This document shows positions 1 through 8,266 of a stretch of 64,000 nucleotides of DNA, piece after piece (within the stretch, counting starts at the first letter, position 1; every line of letters begins with the position of its first letter). The notes beneath the pieces are model-generated. The model did no database searches. It was not told the DNA's origin and worked only from the letters and a program-made list of their open reading frames with translations. The stretch is from Oceanobacter mangrovi (GTDB lineage Bacteria; Pseudomonadota; Gammaproteobacteria; Pseudomonadales; Oceanobacteraceae), in assembly GCF_019740315.1 (NCBI RefSeq), contig NZ_JAHXZR010000012.1:62001-126000 (forward strand), given 5' to 3'. Both the position numbers and the translations under genes were made by a program.

Positions 1-1
1 T

Positions 2-1870
2 ACCCGCCGGCCGGAGCGGATTGTACAGTCGATTCAGATCAAGCCATTCAATCTGGATGACAACAGCCAGTACTGTGTGATTTCGGTATTCGATATCAGC
101 TCAGCGGACATGCGTGAAAAAGCCCTGCGAACCCAATCAGTGGTGTTGACCCAGCTGGTTGCCAACCTGCAGGAGAAAGAGCACGAGTTGTCGACGCTGT
201 TTGAAAATACCCAGAACGGCATTCTGATTTTTGATCGCAGCGGGCTGATCCACAGTGCCAACCGGGCGGCTCGCCAGATGTATCTGGTTGACGCCAGTGC
301 CTCATTGCAAGGCAAGAACCTGTTTGAGCTGTTCGATGACTATAACGGCGGCCATTTTGGCAAACACAAGTCTGATGAACAGATTCGGGCGCTGATGCCG
401 GTGAGTGGTGAAGAACGGGAAATGACCTCGTTACGCTCTGACGGCCGCCGCTTTCCGGTGTCGGTGTCGGCCAACTCCATTCCGATCAATGAGAAAGAAA
501 CCCGCTTTTTTATGTTCGTGAGGGACATTACCGAAAAAAAGCGGGCGGAGGAGCAACTCAATCGGATGGCCAGAGTTGATGGCCTGACTGGCTTGAGTAA
601 TCGCTTCTCCTTTACTGAAATTCTCGCCAGTACCATTCGCAGTCATAGCCGGGATGATCACAGCCTGTCGGTATTTTTTATCGATCTGGATCGCTTCAAG
701 GGAGTGAATGACAACCACGGCCATGATGCCGGTGATGAACTGCTGCGGCAGGTGGCCGAACGGCTGCGCACCTGCTGTCGGGATTCCGATACCATTGCCC
801 GCTGGGCCGGTGATGAATTTGTCATCCTGTTGCCGCAGCAAAACCAGAGTCGTTCATCCATTACCGTGGCGGAAAAGATTCTGCTGGCGATTGCCGAGCC
901 TTTCGATATTTTTGGCAAGCAGGTGTTTATCAACTGCAGCATCGGGATTTCCCAGTTTCCGGATGATGGCAATTCGGCCGAGCGGCTGATCTTTTGTGCC
1001 GACCAGGCAATGTATCAGGCCAAGTCTGATGGCAAGGGCGTATTCCGTTTTTTCACCCGGGAGATGAACGAACGCACGTTGGCACGGCTGAAAACGGAAA
1101 ATGAGTTACGGATCGCGCTGGAGGAAAATCAGTTCGAGCTGTATTTCCAGCCTCAGGTAGAAGTGGCCACCGGCCAGATGAAGGGGGTCGAGGCGCTGAT
1201 TCGCTGGAATCACCCGCAGCGCGGCATGGTGTATCCGGATGAGTTTATTCAGGTTGCGGAAGAATGTGGCCTGATAGGTCAACTGGGTGACTGGGTGATT
1301 ATGCAAGCGTTCGAAACTGCCTCGCGCTGGTACAAGCGTGAAGGCAGCCCGTTGACCATGTCGATCAATATTTCGCCGAAGCAGTTTGTTGATGATGGCC
1401 TGGTCTATACCGTCCGGCGGTTGCTTAATTCGGTTGGCTTCCCGCCCGAGCAGATTGTGCTGGAAATTACCGAAACCCATCTGATGGCGGGCGAAGGTCA
1501 TTACCTGCGGCTGCTCAATGCCCTCAAGCTGCTGGGGATCAAGATCGCCATTGATGACTTCGGCAAAGGTTATTCCTCACTGGCGTACCTGCGTAAATTG
1601 CCGGTCGATATCATCAAGATCGACCGCTACTTCCTGCAAGGTGCTGCCAGTAATAATGCCGATGCCAAAATCGTCTCGGCGATTATTGATCTTGCCCATG
1701 CACTGGATCTGGAAGTGGTGGCGGAAGGCATCGAACATCTTTCACAAATGGAGCTGCTGCGTTTCAAACATTGTGATCACGCCCAGGGCTATTTTATTGG
1801 CAAACCCATGAGTATTGAGGATCTGGTTGGCTGGTATGGCAGCATCGGCAATAAACCGCTGGTGCAATAA
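2..1870 (+). CDS. PAS-GGDEF-EAL cyclic-di-GMP turnover protein (5' end outside window)
   Basis: Predicted c-di-GMP enzyme. The frame is open to the window edge, so the true start lies upstream; a GTG at 77 is internal. The first 25 codons look like the end of a first PAS domain. Numbering from the GTG at 77: a PAS domain at about 36-155, GGDEF at about 160-325 and EAL at about 335-585. The cyclase signature is AGDEF (244-248), a variant that some active cyclases carry. An RxxD inhibitory-site motif (RDSD) sits five residues before it. The phosphodiesterase signatures EAL (372-374), DDFGKGYSSL and QGYF are intact. Dual activity is therefore possible, with PDE activity the safer inference. No transmembrane segment lies in the visible part. 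It appears monocistronic, followed by a possible terminator near 1981. Confidence 0.9.
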   Translation, partial: TRRPERIVQSIQIKPFNLDDNSQYCVISVFDISSADMREKALRTQSVVLTQLVANLQEKEHELSTLFENTQNGILIFDRSGLIHSANRAARQMYLVDASASLQGKNLFELFDDYNGGHFGKHKSDEQIRALMPVSGEEREMTSLRSDGRRFPVSVSANSIPINEKETRFFMFVRDITEKKRAEEQLNRMARVDGLTGLSNRFSFTEILASTIRSHSRDDHSLSVFFIDLDRFKGVNDNHGHDAGDELLRQVAERLRTCCRDSDTIARWAGDEFVILLPQQNQSRSSITVAEKILLAIAEPFDIFGKQVFINCSIGISQFPDDGNSAERLIFCADQAMYQAKSDGKGVFRFFTREMNERTLARLKTENELRIALEENQFELYFQPQVEVATGQMKGVEALIRWNHPQRGMVYPDEFIQVAEECGLIGQLGDWVIMQAFETASRWYKREGSPLTMSINISPKQFVDDGLVYTVRRLLNSVGFPPEQIVLEITETHLMAGEGHYLRLLNALKLLGIKIAIDDFGKGYSSLAYLRKLPVDIIKIDRYFLQGAASNNADAKIVSAIIDLAHALDLEVVAEGIEHLSQMELLRFKHCDHAQGYFIGKPMSIEDLVGWYGSIGNKPLVQ

Positions 1871-1980
1871 CCGGCGATATTCCCTGTACAAAAAAGCTGC
1901 ACCATCGGTGTGCCTGTCATCAAATTGAAAACATATGTCAGTGGGGTAACTAATAGATTACATAATGGCATATGTTAATA

Positions 1981-2007
1981 ATTGCACTTTTTCGGTGCGA
2001 TATTTTT
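1981..2007 (+). terminator. Possible intrinsic terminator after the GGDEF-EAL gene
   Basis: ATTGCAC pairs with GTGCGAT (one G-T wobble) around a 6-nt T-rich loop, followed by an ATTTTT run. The stem is short, so this is only moderately convincing. It lies 110 bp beyond the stop codon. Confidence 0.4.
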
Positions 2008-2157
2008 ACGTCTGCTTTGTTGTAAGGCAAAGCTGCTGGCGAATAAATAACCATGCACGTCGTATCAGGTCAATCGTGCCCAAAATGGCAGCAGTGGCTG
2101 CTTGCAGAAGGCTGGGGGCGGTGGTTTACTTGCCTTTAATCATTGCTTAATTAGGGC

Positions 2158-2183
2158 CATTCACCTGCGCAAGGCAGTGAATG
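2158..2183 (+). promoter_or_regulatory. Leader hairpin before the ATP-grasp gene
   Basis: CATTCAC-c-TGC pairs with GCAGTGAATG, a 10-bp stem with one bulged C and a small loop, followed by CTTTTAT. It ends 39 nt before the ATG at 2223. It could be an attenuator, an mRNA-stabilising element or an operator. Similar boundary hairpins occur at 4643 and 8184. Confidence 0.45.
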
Positions 2184-2222
2184 CTTTTATATTCAACCTG
2201 ATGGCAAAACTCAGGGAGCAGT

Positions 2223-3683
2223 ATGTCAATCGAGTGGAAGGATTACGCACCGGGTGAGTTCTTTGATGAACTGTTCAGCGCCGAAGGGTGCCCCCGTGAA
2301 CCAGCAGAAGCCCTGATTTCCTATCTGGAATCATTTTCCGACGAAGATATAAATTCTCGCAAAATCGCTGCCGAATCGACTATCAAGGAAATGGGTGTTT
2401 CATTTACCGTCTATACCGAAGGCGGCAATATCGACCGGGCCTGGCCATTTGATATCTTGCCGCGGGTGATATCGAAAACCCAATGGGATAAAACCGCCGC
2501 CGGTCTCAAGCAGCGCCTCAAGGCTCTGAACCTCTTTATTGACGATCTGTATCATGACCAGAAGATCCTCAAGGACGGAATTGTCCCGGAATTCGTACTG
2601 AAACAGTCCGTTAACTACCGGAAGGAATGTGAAGGTTTCAGCCCGCGTTTTGGTGTCTGGGCCCACATCTGTGGAACCGACCTGGTGCGTGATGGCGATG
2701 GCCAGTTCTACGTGCTGGAAGACAACCTGCGGGTACCGTCCGGGGTTTCCTACATGCTGGAAAACCGCTCCATCATGAAGCGGGTGATTCCGGAAGTATT
2801 CGAGAAGGTTAACATTGCCCCGGTTGGCGATTACCCCGAACATCTGTTCGACACCCTGGCAGAGCTGTCACCGCGTGATATTGCCAAGCCGGTGGTCGTG
2901 GTACTGACACCGGGCATTTTCAACTCTGCCTATTTTGAACACGCCTTCCTGGCCCAGCGTATGGGTGCCGAACTGGTAGAAGGCAGTGATCTGGTGGTGC
3001 TGGAAGACGAATGTGTCTACATGAAGACCATCGCCGGCCTTGAACGGGTCGATGTGATCTACCGTCGTATTGATGACATGTTCCTTGACCCGGAAGTATT
3101 CCATCCGGAATCCGTGCTGGGTGTGCCTGGTCTGATGCGCGCCTGGCGTGCCGGTAATGTCGCGCTGGCCAATGCGCCGGGTGCCGGTGTGGCCGACGAC
3201 AAGGTGGTGTACGCCTTTGTACCGCAAATCATCAAGTATTACCTCGATGAAGAGCCGCTGATTCCAAACGTCGAAACCTATCTTTGTTACGACGATGTGC
3301 AGCGTCAGCACGTGCTCGCCAACCTCGACAAGCTGGTCGTGAAACCGGCCAACGAATCGGGTGGTTACGGCATGCTGATTGGCCCGCACTCGACCAAAAA
3401 AGAGCGCGAAACCTTTGCCGAGCTGATCAAGGCCAACCCGCGCAACTACATTGCCCAACCGACCCTGGCATTGTCGACAGCACCAACACTGGTTGGCAAA
3501 AACAAGGTTGAACCGCGTCACCTCGATTTGCGTCCATTCGTTCTGCAGGCCCGTGACAGCTATGTCACCACGGGCGGCCTGACCCGCGTGGCCATGAAGA
3601 AAGGCTCGCTGGTGGTGAACTCTTCTCAGGGCGGTGGCAGTAAAGACACCTGGATTGTCGATACCGGAGCAGGAAAAGACTGA
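2223..3683 (+). CDS. Circularly permuted ATP-grasp protein (DUF404/DUF407 type)
   Basis: Stand-alone circularly permuted ATP-grasp of the COG2308 type, 486 aa. Enzymes of this superfamily join a carboxylate to an amine via an acyl-phosphate; the substrate here is unknown. Visible conserved blocks are EDNLRVPSG (166-174), RRIDD (281-285), the glycine-rich KPANESGGYGM (374-384), LRPFV (436-440) and a C-terminal SQGGGSKDTW. No signal peptide, so cytosolic. The start follows AGGGAG. The stop overlaps the ATG of the alpha-E gene, indicating translational coupling. Known families place this protein with alpha-E and transglutaminase partners and predict peptide synthesis or tagging. A second copy is fused to alpha-E at 8267-10822. 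Confidence 0.92.
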   Translation: MSIEWKDYAPGEFFDELFSAEGCPREPAEALISYLESFSDEDINSRKIAAESTIKEMGVSFTVYTEGGNIDRAWPFDILPRVISKTQWDKTAAGLKQRLKALNLFIDDLYHDQKILKDGIVPEFVLKQSVNYRKECEGFSPRFGVWAHICGTDLVRDGDGQFYVLEDNLRVPSGVSYMLENRSIMKRVIPEVFEKVNIAPVGDYPEHLFDTLAELSPRDIAKPVVVVLTPGIFNSAYFEHAFLAQRMGAELVEGSDLVVLEDECVYMKTIAGLERVDVIYRRIDDMFLDPEVFHPESVLGVPGLMRAWRAGNVALANAPGAGVADDKVVYAFVPQIIKYYLDEEPLIPNVETYLCYDDVQRQHVLANLDKLVVKPANESGGYGMLIGPHSTKKERETFAELIKANPRNYIAQPTLALSTAPTLVGKNKVEPRHLDLRPFVLQARDSYVTTGGLTRVAMKKGSLVVNSSQGGGSKDTWIVDTGAGKD

Positions 3684-4618
3684 TGCTTTCCAAAGTTGCA
3701 GAACGAATTTATTGGTCAGCCCGCTATCTGGAACGGGTTGAGAGTACCGCACGCTTGCTGAGCATTTACGACAAGCTGTTGTTTGACTTGCCACGGCGAG
3801 TCAATCTGGGCTGGTACAACCTGATTGTGATCAACAGCCTGGAAGACGACTTCAATGATCGTTACTCCAATCGTGATGAGCGTAACGTGGTGAAGTTCCT
3901 TATTGGCGACGACACCAACCCTTGCTCGATTGTTAACTCGCTCAAGTACATCCGTGAAAATATCCGTACCACCCGTGATGTGGTACCTGCGGATACCTGG
4001 GAGATGGTCAATGAACTGAGCATGTTTGTGCAGGAGCACCAGGCTCAGGGCATCAACCGCAGTAATCGTCACGAGTTCCTCGAAACTATCATCAAGTCCT
4101 GTCAGCAGATTGTTGGTCTGTTGTTTGTCAACATGATGCGTGACGAAGGCTGGGACATGCTGCGACTGGGCCAGAATCTCGAACGGGCCGATATGGCGAC
4201 CCGTAACCTTGATGCTGCCATCGCCGCCATGATGCAGGTTGAAGACGACGAATATGCTGTTAACAGCCGCCAGATCATCTGGGGCAACATGCTGCGTTCA
4301 CTGAATGCCGACCAGCAGTTCCGTCGTACCATGCGTTCATCCATCCGCGGCGTCCCGGTGGTGACCTTTATGATGGGTGACGAACAGTTCCCGCGCGCAA
4401 TTTCATATTGCCTCAATCAAATTGTGGCACGCTGCCATCATCTGCCCAAAGGTGAAGCGGTCGTTGAGCGTACGCTGGCGATCAAACAGGAAGTTGAAAA
4501 ATACCTTGGCGCAGAAGAATTTGGCGCTGCTTTCCGCGAAGACCTCAACGAATTACAAGGGTCGCTGTCGGAAGTGCATGGCCTGATTCAGAAAACCTGG
4601 TTCCTGTCGGATCAATAG
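3683..4618 (+). CDS. Alpha-E domain protein (DUF403)
   Basis: 311-aa, probably all-helical protein of the COG2307/alpha-E family. It opens with the family block LSKVAERIYWSARYLERVE and has no signal peptide or membrane segment. The gene starts on the last base of the ATP-grasp stop codon. The homologous domain at 9838-10822 is fused directly to an ATP-grasp domain, so the two products very likely act as one complex. The molecular role of alpha-E is not known; partner or substrate handling for the ligase is an inference. A perfect stem-loop (4643-4665) follows the gene. Confidence 0.92.
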   Translation: MLSKVAERIYWSARYLERVESTARLLSIYDKLLFDLPRRVNLGWYNLIVINSLEDDFNDRYSNRDERNVVKFLIGDDTNPCSIVNSLKYIRENIRTTRDVVPADTWEMVNELSMFVQEHQAQGINRSNRHEFLETIIKSCQQIVGLLFVNMMRDEGWDMLRLGQNLERADMATRNLDAAIAAMMQVEDDEYAVNSRQIIWGNMLRSLNADQQFRRTMRSSIRGVPVVTFMMGDEQFPRAISYCLNQIVARCHHLPKGEAVVERTLAIKQEVEKYLGAEEFGAAFREDLNELQGSLSEVHGLIQKTWFLSDQ

Positions 4619-4642
4619 AAGCAGCTTCAGACAGGTCAGGGA

Positions 4643-4665
4643 AAGCCAGACCCAGTGTCTGGCTT
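4643..4665 (+). promoter_or_regulatory. Perfect 9-bp stem-loop between alpha-E and transglutaminase genes
   Basis: AAGCCAGAC pairs perfectly with GTCTGGCTT around CCAGT. The following bases are ATTGG, with no U-run, so complete termination is unlikely. It may set relative expression or processing between the ATP-grasp/alpha-E pair and the downstream 1142-aa gene. Confidence 0.5.
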
Positions 4666-4707
4666 ATTGGCAGCGATCTTCACAGATTTCCTATATCGGG
4701 AGCAGTT

Positions 4708-7700
4708 ATGACTATTCGTGTTGCGATTGAGCACAACACATATTACGAGTTCGACCGACCCGTAAACCTCTCTCCCCATGTTGTCAGGCTGCGTCCGGCA
4801 CCTCATTGCCGTACTCCAATCGAAGCCTACAGCCTCAAGGTTCAACCGGAAAATCACTTTATCAACTGGCAGCAGGATGCTTATGGCAACTACCTGGCCC
4901 GTCTGGTATTCCCGGAAAAAACCACCAAATTCTCGGTAGAAGTTGAAGTCATCGCCGATATGACGGTGATCAACCCGTTCGACTTCTTCCTCGAGGACAG
5001 CGCCGAAGAGTTTCCATTCAGCTATGACAAGCAGACCAAAAAGGAGCTGCAGCCGTACCTGGAACTGGAACAACAAGGCCCGCTGTTCGACAAGTTTGTA
5101 GCCGGTATTTCACTGGAAAAACGTCGCACCATCGACTTCCTGGTCGACGTTAACATGCAGCTGCAGCAGCTGATCGAATACGCCATTCGGATGGAACCAG
5201 GTGTGCAAACGCCGGAAGAAACCCTCGAACTGGCCAAAGGCTCCTGCCGTGACAGTGCCTGGTTGATGGTGCAGGCGCTGCGCCACCTTGGCATGGCTGC
5301 CCGTTTTGCCTCCGGTTATCTGGTGCAGTTGACCCCGGACGAGAAGTCCATTGATGGCCCATCCGGCCCGGATGCTGACTTCACCGACCTGCACGCCTGG
5401 TGTGAAGCCTATTTGCCGGGTGCGGGCTGGGTTGGTCTGGACCCAACTTCTGGTCTGTTTGCCGGTGAAGGCCATATTCCGCTGGCCTGTACTCCGCATC
5501 CGGTATCTGCGGCACCGATCAATGGTTACACCGACAAGTGCGAAGTGACCTTTGACTACGAGAACAAGGTTTCCCGTTTCCACGAAGATCCACGTGTTAC
5601 CAAGCCCTATGACGAAGCCCAATGGGCTGATGTGCTGGCGTTGGGTAACAAGGTCGACGAACTGTTGCTGCAACATGACGTGCGTTTGACCATGGGCGGT
5701 GAGCCGACCTTTGTGTCGGTCAATGACATGGAATCGGCGCAGTGGAATACCGAAGCGCTGGGTGACGATAAACTCAGCCTGGCGAAAACCCTGCTGCTGC
5801 GTTTGCGCGATCATTTTGCCCCACACGGCCTGCTGCATTACGGTCAGGGCAAATGGTATCCGGGCGAAGAAGTACCGCGCTGGGCACTGGGTGTGTTCTG
5901 GCGCAAGGACAATCAGCCAATGTGGACCCGGCCGGAACTGCTGGCGCGGGTCGACAAGGATTATGGCCACAGCGTCGCCGACGCCGAACAGTTCGGCAAG
6001 CTGCTGAGCCAGAAACTGGGTCTGCACGGTGACTATGTGCAACCGGCCTATGAGGATGGCCTGCATTACTTGCTGCAGGAACAGAACCTGCCTGCCAACC
6101 TGGATTCACAGATTGCCGAAGCCAAGGATGATCTTGCCCGTCGTCGTTTGGCCAAGGTGCTGGAGCAGGGACTGAACACGCCGAGCGGTTTTGTGCTGCC
6201 AGTGGAATGGGATTTTTATGCCCAGAACTGGAAGTCCAGCCTGTGGGAAGTCCGTCGTGGTCGGCTGGTGCTGATTCCGGGCGATTCGCCGATGGGTCTG
6301 CGTCTGCCGCTGGCGAGCCTGCCGCACTCGGAAGAAGTGCGCTGGCCGCAGGAAGCTGATCCGATGCGTACGGATGAGCCCTTGCACAGCCGTGAAGAAA
6401 TTCTGGCCCATGCGGCGCAGTATCACATCAGCCCGCCTGAGCATGCGCCGGCCGCTGCGTTGCAGCCGCAGGTGAAGCAAAAGCTGTCAGCCAAGGGCGA
6501 GCAAGCAGCCAAAGATCAGTCTCCTAAAGACAATAAGGGCTCTGGTTACTGGCAAAACCTGGTTCGCACTGCCATGTGTATCCAGCCGCGTGATGGCAAG
6601 ATTCACCTGTTCCTGCCGCCGCTGCCGTATCTGGAAAGCTACGTTGAGCTGATGGCGCTGGTGGAAGAAACCGCCGCAGAGCTCAACCTGCCGGTGATCA
6701 TCGAAGGTTATGAGCCACCAAAAGACTGGCGTTTGCAGAAGCTGCTGGTGACTCCGGATCCAGGTGTTATCGAGGTGAACATTCACCCGGCCAGCAACTG
6801 GAAAGACATGGTCAGCAACATGACCGAGCTATACGAAGCCGCGCGTCAGTCCCGTCTGGGGGCTGAGAAGTTCATGCTTGATGGCCGTCATACTGGCACC
6901 GGTGGTGGTAACCACATCACTCTGGGTGGCGTGACGCCAGCCGACAGCCCAATGCTGCGGCGGCCTGATCTGCTGCGCAGTTTTGTGACCTACTGGCAGC
7001 ACCATCCAAGCCTGTCGTATCTGTTCTCCGGTGCCTTTATTGGCCCGACCAGCCAGTCGCCACGGGTTGATGAAGGCCGTGACGAAGGTTTGTACGAACT
7101 GGAAATCGCCTTCCAGCAAATGCCGGAAGGTGAAGCGGCGTTGCCGTGGCTGGTCGACCGCATCATGCGTAACCTGCTGATCGATGTGACCGGTAACACC
7201 CACCGTGCCGAATTCTGTATCGACAAGCTGTTTGCGCCCGGCTCACCGGCCGGTCGTCTCGGCATTCTGGAATTCCGTGGTTTTGAAATGCCACCACACA
7301 GCCGTATGGCGTTGGTGCAGGCATTGCTGATTCGTGCGCTGGTGATGCGTTTCTGGAAGAACCCGTACAAGCACAAGCTGGTGCGCTGGAATACCCAGCT
7401 GCACGACAAGTGGATGCTGCCGCATTTTATCTGGGAAGACATCAAGGAAGTGGCCGAAGACCTGCAGGCGCATGGGCTGGAATTCCGTCCTGAATGGCTG
7501 CTGCCGTTTGAGGAGTTCCGCTTTCCGCACTACGGTCGGGTTGACCTGGGCGATATCAAGATTGAGCTGCGTTGGGCGATCGAACCCTGGCACGTACTGG
7601 GCGAAGAGGTGACCAGCTTCGGTACAGCCCGTTACGTCGACTCCTCGATTGAACGTCTGCAGGTGAAAGTCTATGGCATGACCGGTAATCGTTACGTACT

Positions 7701-8136
7701 GGCCTGTAATGGCCGTCGGGTACCAATGGCGAAAACTGCCCGTCATGGCGAATACGTTGCCGGTGTGCGTTACAAGGCCTGGAATCCGTTCTCGGCCCTG
7801 CATCCAACCATTGGTGTGCATTCGCCGCTGGTGTTTGACCTGATCGACACCTGGACCGGTCGTTCCGTTGGTGGCTGCAGCTACCACGTATCACATCCAG
7901 GTGGCCGCAGCTACGACACCTTCCCGGTGAACTCGTTTGAAGCCGAATCCCGTCGGGTCAATCGCTTCGCGACAACAGAGCACACTCAGGGTGGTTTCTC
8001 GCCACGACCGGATCTGGACGCTTTGCGCGAGTTCTTCCCGCATACAGATCCGAAGCCAATGGCACCACCGCCAGAGGAGTCGCCAGGGGACTATCCGTAT
8101 ACGCTCGACCTGCGTCGTCAACCCGATCAAGGGTAG
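4708..8136 (+). CDS. Transglutaminase-like/DUF2126 two-domain protein
   Basis: 1142 aa, full length for the COG1305-DUF2126 architecture. The N-terminal half has a transglutaminase N-domain and a papain-like core with Cys180 (GSCRDSAW), His229 (DLHAW) and Asp245 (LDPTSG), a complete catalytic triad. From about residue 325 the DUF2126 region begins with MGGEPTFVS. It contains HTGTGGGNH (728-736) and an EFRGFEMPPH block (from E855), rich in conserved His/Glu/Arg. I recall proposals that DUF2126 is a glutamine-synthetase-like amidoligase; I cannot verify that here. No signal peptide, so cytosolic. Start follows GGGAG. Neighbours imply a shared pathway: a ligase plus a cysteine peptidase or transferase that trims or transfers the product. 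Confidence 0.92.
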   Translation: MTIRVAIEHNTYYEFDRPVNLSPHVVRLRPAPHCRTPIEAYSLKVQPENHFINWQQDAYGNYLARLVFPEKTTKFSVEVEVIADMTVINPFDFFLEDSAEEFPFSYDKQTKKELQPYLELEQQGPLFDKFVAGISLEKRRTIDFLVDVNMQLQQLIEYAIRMEPGVQTPEETLELAKGSCRDSAWLMVQALRHLGMAARFASGYLVQLTPDEKSIDGPSGPDADFTDLHAWCEAYLPGAGWVGLDPTSGLFAGEGHIPLACTPHPVSAAPINGYTDKCEVTFDYENKVSRFHEDPRVTKPYDEAQWADVLALGNKVDELLLQHDVRLTMGGEPTFVSVNDMESAQWNTEALGDDKLSLAKTLLLRLRDHFAPHGLLHYGQGKWYPGEEVPRWALGVFWRKDNQPMWTRPELLARVDKDYGHSVADAEQFGKLLSQKLGLHGDYVQPAYEDGLHYLLQEQNLPANLDSQIAEAKDDLARRRLAKVLEQGLNTPSGFVLPVEWDFYAQNWKSSLWEVRRGRLVLIPGDSPMGLRLPLASLPHSEEVRWPQEADPMRTDEPLHSREEILAHAAQYHISPPEHAPAAALQPQVKQKLSAKGEQAAKDQSPKDNKGSGYWQNLVRTAMCIQPRDGKIHLFLPPLPYLESYVELMALVEETAAELNLPVIIEGYEPPKDWRLQKLLVTPDPGVIEVNIHPASNWKDMVSNMTELYEAARQSRLGAEKFMLDGRHTGTGGGNHITLGGVTPADSPMLRRPDLLRSFVTYWQHHPSLSYLFSGAFIGPTSQSPRVDEGRDEGLYELEIAFQQMPEGEAALPWLVDRIMRNLLIDVTGNTHRAEFCIDKLFAPGSPAGRLGILEFRGFEMPPHSRMALVQALLIRALVMRFWKNPYKHKLVRWNTQLHDKWMLPHFIWEDIKEVAEDLQAHGLEFRPEWLLPFEEFRFPHYGRVDLGDIKIELRWAIEPWHVLGEEVTSFGTARYVDSSIERLQVKVYGMTGNRYVLACNGRRVPMAKTARHGEYVAGVRYKAWNPFSALHPTIGVHSPLVFDLIDTWTGRSVGGCSYHVSHPGGRSYDTFPVNSFEAESRRVNRFATTEHTQGGFSPRPDLDALREFFPHTDPKPMAPPPEESPGDYPYTLDLRRQPDQG

Positions 8137-8183
8137 TAGGGAATCCCGGCTTTTGAATAGCTGAGACCTCCGTCGCAATCTGA

Positions 8184-8211
8184 CATAATGGCCGCACACG
8201 CGGCCATTATG
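8184..8211. repeat. Perfect 12-bp palindromic stem-loop between operon genes
   Basis: CATAATGGCCGC and GCGGCCATTATG form a perfect 12-bp stem around ACAC. It lies in the 130-bp gap between the DUF2126 gene and the ATP-grasp/alpha-E fusion gene. There is no T-run on either side. It could be an operator, an RNase-resistant mRNA element or a partial terminator. It is one of the strongest inverted repeats in the window. Confidence 0.6.
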
Positions 8212-8266
8212 CTTTCAGGACTGGAGCCAGGCTCCCTGATTTACTGTGGATTCGGATCACAACACC

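Larger units (their letters stand above)
1871..2222. other. 352-bp intergenic region upstream of the ATP-grasp operon
   Basis: No convincing gene is present; a 61-codon ORF here has no recognisable content. The stretch holds an inverted pair ACATATG/CATATGT (about 1931-1975), a terminator-like stem-loop (1981-2007) and a hairpin just before the next gene (2158-2183). The operon promoter must lie here, but I cannot place its -35 and -10 confidently. A good Shine-Dalgarno, AGGGAG, precedes the ATG at 2223. Confidence 0.5.

Noticed and set aside
1965-2150. 61-codon ORF upstream of the ATP-grasp operon
   Set aside because: No Shine-Dalgarno, no domain, and it reads across a probable terminator hairpin.
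2868-3794. 308-codon antisense ORF opposite the ATP-grasp gene
   Set aside because: Lies entirely over well-supported genes on the other strand, with His/Gln-rich low-information translation.
5110-6066. 318-codon antisense ORF opposite the transglutaminase-DUF2126 gene
   Set aside because: Overlaps a conserved catalytic domain and has no recognisable motif.
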